A stretch of DNA of 64,000 bases, taken from Novosphingobium sp. JCM 18896. GTDB lineage: Bacteria > Pseudomonadota > Alphaproteobacteria > Sphingomonadales > Sphingomonadaceae. This document shows positions 10,031 to 17,841 of this stretch, in pieces. The stretch spans positions 310,001 to 374,000 of the forward strand of contig NZ_JAPCZF010000004.1 in assembly GCF_025938095.1 (NCBI RefSeq), given 5' to 3'. The position numbers were made by a program, and so were the translations under genes. How positions within the stretch are numbered: the first letter of the stretch is position 1; every line of letters starts with the position of its first letter. A model generated the notes under the pieces. It was not told the DNA's origin. It searched no databases and was given only the letters and a program-made list of their open reading frames with translations.

Positions 10031-10348
10031 ATGATCCACTTGCCCGGCGGCGCCTTCGTCATGGGTTCCGACCGCTTCTATCCCGAAGAGGCGCCGGTGC
10101 GGCGCGTGCGCGTCGATCCGTTCTGGATCGACGAGACACCCGTCGCCAATGCCCAGTTCGCGGCATTCGTCGCGGCGACGGGACACGTCACGCTGGCCGA
10201 GACCGCTCCCGATCCCAAGGACTATCCGGGCATGGATCCGGCGCTGGCGCAGCCGGGCTCGGCCGAAGTCACGTGCCATTTTTGGCGGGCGCGCCGGGAA
10301 AAATCAATCGCTGGGGGCGGCTTGGCCGCGGAATTGGATCGGGTTTGA
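10031..10348 (+). pseudogene. truncated formylglycine-generating enzyme (SUMF1/FGE family)
   Basis: The first 80 or so residues match the beginning of the FGE-sulfatase family: LPGGAFVMGSDRFYPEEAPVRRVRVDPFWID, TPVANAQFAAFVAATGHVT and APDPKDYPG. The family normally continues for about 200 further residues, including the cysteines and copper/calcium-site residues needed for catalysis. Here similarity stops near 10274 and the frame runs on with unrelated sequence to a stop at 10346-10348. The encoded 105-residue product cannot be active. FGE converts the sulfatase active-site Cys to formylglycine, so this is the maturation gene of the locus, now broken; the four sulfatases must depend on an enzyme encoded elsewhere. 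The sequence right of the break (to 10620) is unrecognised. Confidence 0.8.
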
Positions 10349-10620
10349 AGCCAATTTGAGATCTCGTGCCGACGACGCCGCACACTTGCGATGTGGACGG
10401 TCGGCGAAAGTCATGGAGTTTCTTGTCCGGCGATCAGTCCACGGAGGCGATTGCGCTCGATTAGCGGGCATTCGCCATCTGCTTCACCTCGTGCGGCCGT
10501 TCCATGCCGCGATGCTTCGCCAGGCAAATCGCTCCCGGCGCGACAAGCCGGTGTGCCGATTTCGGTCTGGACCGTTCGCTCGGCGCGTGGATACTCCGAT
10601 CAAACGATAGGGAGAGGCCG

Positions 10621-12018
10621 GTGGCCGAATCTGATTTCCGGGCGCTCGATCGCGTGCCGTTCTGCGTGACCGAGCCGACGAGGATTCCCGCGCAGCGCTA
10701 CTACGATCCGGAGTTCTTCGCCCTGGAGAACGAGCGCCTTTGGCCGCACGTCTGGCAGATGGCCTGCCGCCTCGAGGAAATCCCGGAGGTGGGCGACTGG
10801 GTGGAGTACACGGTGCTCCAACGCTCGGTCGTCATCGTGCGAACCGGAGAAGGCATCAAAGCCTATCACAACGCCTGCCGCCATCGCGGGGTGAAGCTCG
10901 CCAACGGATCGGGCAACTGCGCTCACCGTGGTCTCACTTGTCCGTTTCATGGCTGGCGCTGGAACATGGACGGCGAGAACACCTTCGTTTTCGGGCGCGA
11001 TATATTTCGGGAGGCAGATCTCGACCCCGAAGACCTGCGTCTCGTGTCCTGCCGGGTGGAGACCTGGGGCGGCTGCGCTTTCATCAACTTCGATGATGAT
11101 GCCGCGCCGCTGGTCGAAACGCTGGGAGAGGTCACCGCGAGGTTGGATTCCCGGCTGAAGGGGGAATTGAAGGTCGATTGGTGGCATTCCGCCGTGCTGC
11201 CGGTGAACTGGAAGCTCGCCATGGAGGCCTTCATGGAAGGCTACCATGTGATGGCGACCCATCCGCAGCTGCACGCCGTCTCGCCGGCCGAGAACCGGAT
11301 GTACGGCGTCGATGGTCCCGACATGCCGCCCATGTCGCCCAGCGCCTCGGGGCAGGCCTATGTCGAGATGATGGTGAAGCACATCGCCAATCTCCACGAA
11401 GGCATGGGCGGAATGATCACGCCCTGGGAGGTCAGTCTCGCCGAGGAAGTCTACGCCGATCTCGGCGAACTGCCGCAAGAGGTCCCGGCCGCGGCGGCGC
11501 TGTTCTATACGACGCTGCGCAGCCGCATTCAGGCCTATGCCAAGGAAACCGGCCGTCCCCACTTCGATCTCGTCGAGACCGCGGCGAAAGTGCCGTTCAA
11601 GGCCGTAGAGTACATCTTCCCGAACTATTTCCTGCTGCCGATGTTCAGCGGCATGTCGTCCTATCGCGTCCGGCCCCTGACCGAGGAGACCTGCCTGTTT
11701 GAGATCTGGTCTCTCTCCCACTATCCGCAGGACGAAGAGCGTTCGGCGCCGGTCGCTCCCAAGCCGACGACCCACGACGATCCGACCTATCCCGAGATAC
11801 CGCGACAGGACTACGCCAATTTGCCGCAGCAGCAGCTCGGCCTGCATGCCCAAGGCTTCGAATTCATGCGGCTGTCACCGAAGATAGAGGGTATGATCAG
11901 CAATTATCAGCGGCTTATCGACGGCTTCCTTGCCCGTCGGGACCCCGAGGACCTTACCAAGGCGACGGCGTTGACCTGCAGCGGCTTCGACGCTCCGCTG
12001 ATCGACATCGGGTTCTAG
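10621..12018 (+). CDS. Rieske aromatic-ring-hydroxylating oxygenase, alpha subunit
   Basis: A 465-residue oxygenase component. The Rieske [2Fe-2S] motif is C86-R-H88 with C107-P-F-H110; the mononuclear iron site is E-G-Y-H209-V-M-A-T-H214. Such enzymes insert oxygen into aromatic or aliphatic substrates using electrons from a separate reductase or ferredoxin, none of which is encoded nearby. The GTG at 10621 is preceded by AGGGAGAGG at ideal spacing, so I prefer it over the open frame extending upstream. The gene stands alone downstream of the broken FGE gene and 429 bp before a LysR gene. Substrate is unknown; the C-terminal domain reads like ring-hydroxylating dioxygenase or demethylase alpha subunits. 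Confidence 0.88.
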   Translation: MAESDFRALDRVPFCVTEPTRIPAQRYYDPEFFALENERLWPHVWQMACRLEEIPEVGDWVEYTVLQRSVVIVRTGEGIKAYHNACRHRGVKLANGSGNCAHRGLTCPFHGWRWNMDGENTFVFGRDIFREADLDPEDLRLVSCRVETWGGCAFINFDDDAAPLVETLGEVTARLDSRLKGELKVDWWHSAVLPVNWKLAMEAFMEGYHVMATHPQLHAVSPAENRMYGVDGPDMPPMSPSASGQAYVEMMVKHIANLHEGMGGMITPWEVSLAEEVYADLGELPQEVPAAAALFYTTLRSRIQAYAKETGRPHFDLVETAAKVPFKAVEYIFPNYFLLPMFSGMSSYRVRPLTEETCLFEIWSLSHYPQDEERSAPVAPKPTTHDDPTYPEIPRQDYANLPQQQLGLHAQGFEFMRLSPKIEGMISNYQRLIDGFLARRDPEDLTKATALTCSGFDAPLIDIGF

Positions 12019-12132
12019 CGATGTCGGCCTGATTAATCTCGCCGTTGGAAAGAGCACGATTTACTGGGGCCGGTGTGACCCGAGAGGCTTGGGGACCTCG
12101 CATCTGTGTTCGAAATCTGAGAATGGCACTCT

Positions 12133-12270
12133 ATGCACCTTGCCGGGATTGTGTTCGACAACGGCCGCAACTTCCTGGAGAGCTTATGGGCCGCGGCCGT
12201 GATCTCTTCGATCGCCGCCGGCCTTATCGTGTTTCGCGGAAGCAAGCCATTTCCGGCCGCTCAAGGCTGA
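12133..12270 (+). pseudogene. 3' fragment of a small membrane protein gene, duplicate of 22323-22727
   Basis: These 45 codons plus stop match the last third of the intact gene at 22323-22727. Bases 12136-12276 and 22593-22733 differ at 8 of 141 positions by my count, with four amino acid differences. No ribosome-binding site or 5' part of the gene is present. Similarity starts abruptly at the HLAG codons and ends about 6 bp after the stop. It is a gene remnant, best explained by an old duplication or recombination event. The rest of the 12019-12447 gap holds nothing else I recognise. Confidence 0.85.
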
Positions 12271-12447
12271 CGCCGCCGACATTGCCGCCGTTCGAGCGCT
12301 CCTCCGAGCTCCCTGAAATCAGCCGTCAGTCCCCGCTTGCCGTTCCGGATGGAGATATCGGCGGCGTCACCGGATGCGAGCACGTTTCCATTCCTGATAT
12401 CAGCACCTACTGCGCTAAAAACGACCTTCGTATTCCTCGGAGCGCAT

Positions 12448-13356
12448 ATGGATAGAATGACGGCCATGGAGGTCTTTTGCCGAGTGGTCGAGGCCGGATC
12501 CTTCTCGGCCGCCGCACGCGATCTCAATGTGGGCCAGCCCGCCGTTTCCAAATCCGTCGCCCAGTTGGAGGACCGGCTCGGCGTGCGGTTGCTTCTACGC
12601 TCGGCGAGAGGGTTGGCGCCCACCGAAGCGGGTATGAGTTTCTACGCGCGCGCGAAGCGATCCATCGAAGAAGCCGATGAAGCGGAGGTTGCGGCGCGTG
12701 GCGAAGGATCGGGGCTGGCCGGCCGCCTTCGCGTCGCCGCGGCGGTGACATTCACGCGGATCAATATCGCCCCTCGCTTGCCGGCATTTCTGGCCGCTCA
12801 TCCCGAGCTGGAAATCGATATGATGCTGGATGATCGAGATATCGATCTCGTCGAGGAGGGTATCGACATCTCCTTGCGAATGGGCAAACTCAGCGACAGT
12901 GCGCTGACCGCCCGAAAACTTGGCGAGAGCAGCCGCCATATCGTGGCGACGCCAGCCTATCTGGCGCGAGCGGGCACACCTGCAACGCCGGCCGATCTCC
13001 TGTCTCACGAAGCGGTCATCTACTCGCGGCGCGGCGGCGGGGACGTCTGGACTTTCTCACGAGGGGGTGCGGAGACGTCGGTCACAGTCAAAGGCCGCGT
13101 TCGCGCGAGCGCCGCCGAAGTCGTCCGGGAAGCCGTGCTTGCGGATGGCGGCATCGCCATGATGAGCGCCTGGATGTGTCCATGCGAACTGGAGCGGGGC
13201 GAGCTGGTCGTGCTTTTGCCGGAGTGGGAGCTGCCAAGGATCGACCTTTGGGCGCTGTTTCCCACGGGGCGGATGAGTAGCGCCAAGGCGCGCGCTTTTG
13301 CCGACTTCGTCGAAAACGCGCTCAGGACGCCGATCTGCCATTCCGCCGGGGAATAG
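12448..13356 (+). CDS. LysR-family transcriptional regulator
   Basis: A 302-residue regulator. Residues about 1-60 carry the LysR winged helix-turn-helix (MTAMEVFCRVVEAGSFSAAARDLNVGQPAVSKSVAQLEDRLGVRLLLR), followed by a substrate-binding-like effector domain (RLRVAAAVTFTRINIAPRLPAFLAAHPELEIDMMLDD). It belongs to the type often found next to oxidoreductase genes. The ATG at 12448 has GGAG 5 bp upstream. The next genes, an SDR and a peroxiredoxin-like protein on the same strand, are plausible targets, although LysR genes more often regulate divergent neighbours. The ligand is unknown. Confidence 0.9.
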   Translation: MDRMTAMEVFCRVVEAGSFSAAARDLNVGQPAVSKSVAQLEDRLGVRLLLRSARGLAPTEAGMSFYARAKRSIEEADEAEVAARGEGSGLAGRLRVAAAVTFTRINIAPRLPAFLAAHPELEIDMMLDDRDIDLVEEGIDISLRMGKLSDSALTARKLGESSRHIVATPAYLARAGTPATPADLLSHEAVIYSRRGGGDVWTFSRGGAETSVTVKGRVRASAAEVVREAVLADGGIAMMSAWMCPCELERGELVVLLPEWELPRIDLWALFPTGRMSSAKARAFADFVENALRTPICHSAGE

Positions 13357-13434
13357 ATTGTATCTCTCCGGGCCGTCTGCCGGGACGGCACCAATCGATG
13401 CACATCGCCACCGAACACAAAGGTGGAGTGCATC

Positions 13435-14184
13435 ATGGGAAAGCTTCAGAACAAGATTGCCGTCATCACAGGGGCGAGCAGCGGCATCGGTCTTTCGATC
13501 GCGGAGAGTTTCGTGCGGGAGGGCGCCCACGTCGTCCTGTTCGGACGGCGTCAGGAGGCGCTTGATGCCGCGCAGGCAGCCATCGGGAGCAACGTCACGC
13601 TGGTTCGCGGCGACGTCGCCAACTCCGGCGACGTCGACAGGCTCTATGCGGAAGCGAGCAGGCTCGGTCCGATAGATATCGTTGTCGCCAATGCCGGCAT
13701 CGTCGAGGTCCATCCGGTCACCGAACTGACTCTCGATCTCTACCACCGTCACTTCGACACCAACGTACTCGGCCCGTTGCTGACCGTGCAGAAGGCGCTG
13801 CCGCACTTGCGCGACGGCGGGTCGGTAATTCTTACCGGATCCATTCTCGCGGCCAAGGCGGCGAAGGGGTACTCGCTCTATTCGGCGACGAAGGCGGCGA
13901 TCCGCTCCTTCGCGCGCAGTTGGGCGCTTGAGCTCAGGATGCGCGGCATCAGGGTAAATGTTCTGACGCCGGGGCCGATCGATACGCCGATCATGGACAG
14001 CCAGGCGGCGCAGCTCGGGGTCCGCGGAGAAGAGATCCGGTCGACCTATGCCGGGATGATCCCGCTCGGCCGGCTCGGCAAGCCGGAGGAATTGGCATCG
14101 GCTGCGCTCTTCCTCGCCTCCGATGACAGCAGCTTCGTGACCGGCATCAGCCTCGAGGTCGATGGCGGTATGGCCCAGGTCTGA
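13435..14184 (+). CDS. SDR family oxidoreductase
   Basis: A 249-residue classical short-chain dehydrogenase/reductase. The cofactor motif is TGASSGIG at residues 12-19, NAG occurs near 86-88, and the catalytic residues are Ser136 and the YSATK motif with Tyr149 and Lys153. The C-terminus VTGISLEVDGGMAQV is typical of the family. FGRR around 36-39 after the second beta strand suggests NADP(H) preference (inference). The ATG at 13435 is preceded by GGAG and preferred over a GTG at 13423. It lies between a LysR gene and a peroxiredoxin-like gene, a combination that suggests a response to reactive carbonyl or oxidative stress. Confidence 0.9.
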   Translation: MGKLQNKIAVITGASSGIGLSIAESFVREGAHVVLFGRRQEALDAAQAAIGSNVTLVRGDVANSGDVDRLYAEASRLGPIDIVVANAGIVEVHPVTELTLDLYHRHFDTNVLGPLLTVQKALPHLRDGGSVILTGSILAAKAAKGYSLYSATKAAIRSFARSWALELRMRGIRVNVLTPGPIDTPIMDSQAAQLGVRGEEIRSTYAGMIPLGRLGKPEELASAALFLASDDSSFVTGISLEVDGGMAQV

Positions 14185-14346
14185 AGCCCCGCCGCTCCGC
14201 GACAGGCTGGAAGCGATCCGCTCAACTCCGTGACCGCGCGTCCTTCTTCGGCGGCGGTCATCGCAGCTACGTCGGCGACCCATTTCGCGCAACCAGCCGG
14301 GCAGCCTGACGAGCTCTTTCTGACGATATATTTGAAAGGAAATACC

Positions 14347-15024
14347 ATGAAACTCCCCGAAAAACTGGCAGAGTTCCGCCGCAATTTCGAAGCCGGTGGC
14401 CCGCCCTACAATGCCCCCGCGCATATCCACCCGCCGATGCATCGCGCGACCGCTGAACTGATCGTGTCGGGCGCTGCGGACAAGGCGCTCAAGGTCGGCG
14501 ACAGGGCCCCGACGTTCGCTCTCAATGATCCGGAGGGTAACCCCGTATCGTCCGCCGATCTGCTCGCGCAGGGGCCGCTTGTCGTCACCTTCTACCGCGG
14601 TGTCTGGTGCCCCTATTGCAACATGGACCTTCAAGCGCTGCAGGAGGCGCTGCCGAAGATCCGGGGGCTGGGTGCGGACCTCGTCGCCATCTCCCCGCAG
14701 ACGGCGCCCAACAGCCGGCGGTCGCAGCGCGAGAACCACCTGGATTTCCCGATCCTCTCCGACAAGGGCAACGAGGTCGCCGACGCGTTCCAACTGCGCT
14801 TCGAGCTCCCGGACTATCTGCAGGAGCTCTACAAGACCGTGTTCAGCAATGACCTTGCGGTCGCCAACGGCGAACCGAGCTGGACGCTGCCGATGCCGGC
14901 TCGCTACGTGATCGGCCAGGACGGTGTGATCCACTATGCCGAGGTCAACCCGGACTACACGACCCGTCCGGATCCCGAAGAGCTGTATCCGGTCCTCGAG
15001 AAGCTGGCGAAGGTGCGGGCGTAA
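14347..15024 (+). CDS. peroxiredoxin-like protein (AhpC/TSA family)
   Basis: A 225-residue thioredoxin-fold protein. After an alpha-helical N-terminal extension of about 48 residues comes VGDRAPTFALND, then VVTFYRGVWCPYCNMDL with Cys88 and Cys91 in a W-C-P-Y-C arrangement. Classical peroxiredoxins have one peroxidatic Cys in PxxxTxxC, so this CxxC form belongs to the peroxiredoxin-like/AhpC-TSA group and may act as a thiol peroxidase or disulfide reductase. The ATG at 14347 is preceded by AAAGGAAA. No signal peptide is seen, so it is cytoplasmic. It is last in the LysR-SDR-Prx group and is followed by a stem-loop. Confidence 0.85.
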   Translation: MKLPEKLAEFRRNFEAGGPPYNAPAHIHPPMHRATAELIVSGAADKALKVGDRAPTFALNDPEGNPVSSADLLAQGPLVVTFYRGVWCPYCNMDLQALQEALPKIRGLGADLVAISPQTAPNSRRSQRENHLDFPILSDKGNEVADAFQLRFELPDYLQELYKTVFSNDLAVANGEPSWTLPMPARYVIGQDGVIHYAEVNPDYTTRPDPEELYPVLEKLAKVRA

Positions 15025-15509
15025 ATCGTTCGATCAACAGCGGTGATATCCAGGGTGGCCGTCGCGTAAGCGACGGTCGCCTTTCTGATGCTACGAGAGA
15101 CTGCTCACGACCTTCCAGCCGGCCGACCGTGACAGTCGCGAGGATTTTGACTACCGGCCTTGTAGCCAATTTCGATAGCCTCAGGTGAGCACGGAACAGC
15201 AGGGTGACCGGTCCTGTGCTCGGCCCGGCTTCATGAAACCGTCTACATTCCGATGACGGATAGATCCAGAACTGAGGTAATGCGCGAGGTCGTTAACGTG
15301 GGCTCCCTAAGCCCACCAACCGGCTGTCGTTAGTTCAATAGCGACCCGGAATTAGCGGCAGCCACCCGCAAATTTCTGCTGGGCGTGCGGATCGACGTGT
15401 AGAGCATTCTGGTGCGGTGCAGTTCCCGCGACTATTCGCCAGGCGACGCCAGTCGCTTCGATCTCAGATAGGTCAGCTCCGCTCCCGTCAGAGCCCAGGC
15501 GAAAATCCG
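15025..15509. other. intergenic region between convergent genes
   Basis: No gene is recognised here. It contains the terminator-like hairpin at 15059-15086 and a perfect 7-bp stem with 5-nt loop at 15298-15316 (GTGGGCT/AGCCCAC) that has no T-tract. Short open frames in this stretch look like chance. Confidence 0.5.
15059..15086 (+). terminator. probable transcription terminator after the peroxiredoxin-like gene
   Basis: A stem CCGTCGC/GCGACGG with loop GTAA lies 35 bp after the stop at 15024 and is followed by the short pyrimidine run CCTTTCT. The stem is strong but the T-tract is weak, so termination efficiency is uncertain. Confidence 0.5.
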
Positions 15510-16472
15510 CTACCGCAGCTCGGCGCGCAGTTCTCGCACCCCGCGACCAAGGCGCTGGCGGAGGAGGGTGCGCAGCGTTGCGCCGTCTATATAGCCAACA
15601 TCGGCCGCGATTTGGTCGAGCGCTTCTCTGCTGCCTTGAATGAGTGACCGCGCACGTTCGACGCGCAGATCCTGAAAGTAGGCGAGGGGGGATTTGCCGA
15701 GCACGGCCTGGCATCTGCGTTGCAGCGATCGCGGGCTGGTCGCCAATGCGCAGGCGGCATCCTGCAGCGAAAAGCCCTCGCGAAGATGCGACCGCGCCCA
15801 TTCTTCGAAACGCAAGACTAGCGGATCGCTTTGCGCGAGGTGATTGGGGACGATGTAAGCCGCCTGCGATGAGCGGATATCGGCGAGCAGGTAGCGGGAC
15901 ACGAGCTCGGCCAGTTGCGGGCTCGCTTGCCTGACGAGCCAGAGCGCGAGATCGAGATGTCCCATCGCAGACCCTGCCGTCACGCCGACTTCGGTGGGCA
16001 CCAGCATGCGCGTCTCATCGAGTTTTACCGTCGGAAATCGCTGGCGAAAGAGCGGCGAGACCGACCAGGTCGTCGTCGCTTCCAGCCCTGCCAATATCCC
16101 GCTTTCGGCGACGATGAAGGTGCCGATGCAGGCTGCGGCGATCCGGATCCCGTTCACGGAAAACTTGCCGATCAGGGTGACGGCATCGCGCACGTCGGCA
16201 CGCTGCAGGGGCAGGAGAGTGTCGGGCGTGACCGTCTTCAGCGCAGGCACGATCAGCCAGTCGGGGGCTAGATTATCGGTCACGAGGGTGATCGGAATCG
16301 TTAGGCCCTGGGCGGACCGTACCTTTCTCCGCACGCCGACGGTGGTCACGTCGAATTGGGTCACCCCGCCCATCGCAGCCTGGGAGAGCGCGTTGGCCGT
16401 CGCGAACACGTCAAGGACCGAGGTCAGCCCGGTGTCGAACAGGCATTCCAATGCGAGCACAGCTATCTTCAT
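15510..16472 (-). CDS. GlxA-type AraC-family regulator with DJ-1/PfpI domain
   Basis: A 320-residue transcription factor. Residues 1 to about 190 form a DJ-1/PfpI (amidotransferase-like) domain, with Cys115 at the nucleophile-elbow position (IAAACIGTFI). Residues about 215-315 are an AraC-type double helix-turn-helix (FSLQDAACALATSPRSLQRRCQAVLGKSPLAYFQDLRVERA, DQIAADVGYIDGATLRTLLRQRLG). This architecture is typical of GlxA-like regulators. It is divergent from the small protein gene at 16578 with 105 bp between, so that gene is the most likely target. The inducer is unknown. Confidence 0.9.
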   Translation of the reverse strand: MKIAVLALECLFDTGLTSVLDVFATANALSQAAMGGVTQFDVTTVGVRRKVRSAQGLTIPITLVTDNLAPDWLIVPALKTVTPDTLLPLQRADVRDAVTLIGKFSVNGIRIAAACIGTFIVAESGILAGLEATTTWSVSPLFRQRFPTVKLDETRMLVPTEVGVTAGSAMGHLDLALWLVRQASPQLAELVSRYLLADIRSSQAAYIVPNHLAQSDPLVLRFEEWARSHLREGFSLQDAACALATSPRSLQRRCQAVLGKSPLAYFQDLRVERARSLIQGSREALDQIAADVGYIDGATLRTLLRQRLGRGVRELRAELR

Positions 16473-16577
16473 GGCGGGAATGACCCTAAAGTTGTCATTT
16501 GTGACGATACCGGGCTTGGCGCCCGATTGCTACCTCGGGCGGGTCGACGATGGCTCGACGCAACGAGGAGACAATCC

Positions 16578-16880
16578 ATGAAAGTATTGGCAATCGGATC
16601 GGCGGCGAAGGCGATGTCGGACGAAGACCGCAAACGGATCATGCCGAGCGAGGTGCCGCACACGCTGCAGCTCTACCTCGACGGCAAGCTCGAACATTTC
16701 TGGTTTCGCCAGGACGTGCCGGGCGTCGCGTTCGTCTTCAACGCCGAAACCGTCGATGAGGTGAAGGTCATCACCGATGCCATGCCGTTGGTGATCGAGG
16801 GCTTCCTCTCCTACGAGTTCCAGCCCATCGGTCCGTTGAGGCCGCTCGGCCTGTTGCTGCCCGACTTCTGCCCTGCCTGA
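16578..16880 (+). CDS. small muconolactone isomerase-like / YCII-like protein
   Basis: A 100-residue cytoplasmic protein reading MKVLAIGSAAKAMSDEDRKRI...EVPHTLQLYLDGKLEHFWFRQD.PGVAFVFNAETVDEVKVITDAMPLV. The pattern and length fit the dimeric alpha-beta barrel fold, similar to muconolactone delta-isomerase or YCII proteins, so an isomerase or monooxygenase-type role on a small organic molecule is possible but unproven. The ATG at 16578 follows GAGGAG. It is divergently paired with the GlxA-type regulator at 15510-16472, which probably controls it. Confidence 0.7.
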   Translation: MKVLAIGSAAKAMSDEDRKRIMPSEVPHTLQLYLDGKLEHFWFRQDVPGVAFVFNAETVDEVKVITDAMPLVIEGFLSYEFQPIGPLRPLGLLLPDFCPA

Positions 16881-16927
16881 ATCCGCCGATCGGGCCGCTT
16901 GGCGCGGCCCGATCCCCTGTCCGGTAT

Positions 16928-17329
16928 TCAGGTGCCAAGTATCTGGAGGGCGATCGTAACGATTGCGGCGATGCCGACCATGAACGCGATCGTGCGAACG
17001 ACTGGGACGCCGGCAGCATAGACGACATAGTGAACGATACGGGCGCCGAGAAAGGTCTTCGATGCCAGGATCGTGGCAGGAGTGCTGACACCCGTCAGGG
17101 CTGCCACAAGAACAAGCGGAGCGAAGACGGCCAGGTTCTCGATGGCATTGGCGTGAGCGCGGCGCGCACGATCCACCCAGGGATTGTCGGGCGGATCGCT
17201 GGCATCGCGGTGGGCCATGGATTTCATCAGGCCGAGCGTCAGTACTCTGGTCGTGACATAGGGCAGCCACATGAGGGCGGTCGTGAGAGTCAGCAGGCTT
17301 AGTATGTAGAGCTCTGCAGTGAGCTTCAT
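16928..17329 (-). CDS. MAPEG family membrane protein
   Basis: A 133-residue protein with four hydrophobic segments (about 5-25, 65-85, 90-108 and 113-131) and the hallmark cytosolic segment RARRAHANAIENLAVFAPLVL of the MAPEG superfamily, which includes microsomal glutathione transferases and eicosanoid-metabolising enzymes. Bacterial members are mostly uncharacterised; a glutathione-dependent detoxification role is family-level inference. It converges on the isomerase-like gene, ending 47 bp from it. No partner gene is evident. Confidence 0.85.
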   Translation of the reverse strand: MKLTAELYILSLLTLTTALMWLPYVTTRVLTLGLMKSMAHRDASDPPDNPWVDRARRAHANAIENLAVFAPLVLVAALTGVSTPATILASKTFLGARIVHYVVYAAGVPVVRTIAFMVGIAAIVTIALQILGT

Positions 17330-17508
17330 GGCTCCGGTCCTTTTTTGGAATTGCAGCCATCGGATTTAGAAGCGCAATGAAATTTCCCTACAGTCGTATG
17401 CGACAACAATGGCATCATTCACGCCAAACACGTTGTAGAGCTTTCTGTCGGGTCAAGCTGGACAGATCGCTGATAAAGCGGTCGCTCAGCGGCCTTGCGC
17501 TTATCCCG

Positions 17509-17553
17509 TTAGCCGCCGTTGGTCATCATGATGTGCTGCCCCGAGACGATCCG
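17509..17553 (-). pseudogene. C-terminal remnant of an SDR gene
   Basis: Fourteen codons plus TAA read R-I-V-S-G-Q-H-I-M-M-T-N-G-G, matching the usual end of short-chain dehydrogenases (..TGQHI.VDGG). The frame is interrupted by a stop immediately upstream, so only the tail survives. It is short, so the call rests on a single conserved motif. Confidence 0.4.
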
Positions 17554-17761
17554 ATCTCACCTGCTGCAACTGGGCATAGGATCAGGAGGCTTCCTAGCGA
17601 TCAATCGTCCGCTCGCTACCCAATATTGGATCCTCGGGAATCAGGTCTGCCCGAGGATGCCTTGTCCCCGTCGCCGCTCGCTATCGACGCTGCGGTAGCC
17701 TTGATTCTCAAGGCAATCGCAGTGGCGCTCGCGACGAACGCTCTTTCGAACTCGGCACGGG

Positions 17762-17781
17762 CTATATACAGACGAATATAG
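17762..17781 (+). promoter_or_regulatory. operator-like dyad upstream of the aldehyde dehydrogenase gene
   Basis: The 20-mer CTATATACAGACGAATATAG is an imperfect inverted repeat (CTATAT/ATATAG ends). It lies 60 bp before the ALDH start. An almost identical copy (19 of 20 bases, same orientation relative to the gene) is 25 bp before the TonB receptor start at 21827. A shared site at two separate promoters is strong evidence for one regulator. Confidence 0.75.
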
Positions 17782-17841
17782 ATACTGTGGCTCATAACTC
17801 GGAAAATCGGGGTGGGCTGCAGTGGGATCGAGGAGAGAGTG

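Larger units (their letters stand above)
17330..17841. other. degenerate intergenic region
   Basis: No intact gene. On the minus strand it contains the tail of an SDR (17509-17553). Around 17650-17760 two minus-strand frames read RARFERAF-like residues and then ENQGYRSVDSER, which together resemble the start of a TetR regulator broken by a frameshift; this is speculative. A 20-bp operator-like dyad is at 17762-17781. Confidence 0.4.

Noticed and set aside
10349..10620. Possible transposase or insertion-sequence remnant at the FGE break
   Set aside because: No inverted repeats, target duplication or transposase-like residues could be read. The sequence is simply unrecognised.
15298..15316. 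Perfect 7-bp hairpin as terminator or operator
   Set aside because: No T-tract and no gene start nearby; one short hairpin in 485 bp of spacer is expected by chance.
15352..15509. Minus-strand frame beyond the GlxA gene end with APHQNALHVDPHAQQ
   Set aside because: It is out of frame with GlxA, has no start or domain, and could not be linked to a known protein.
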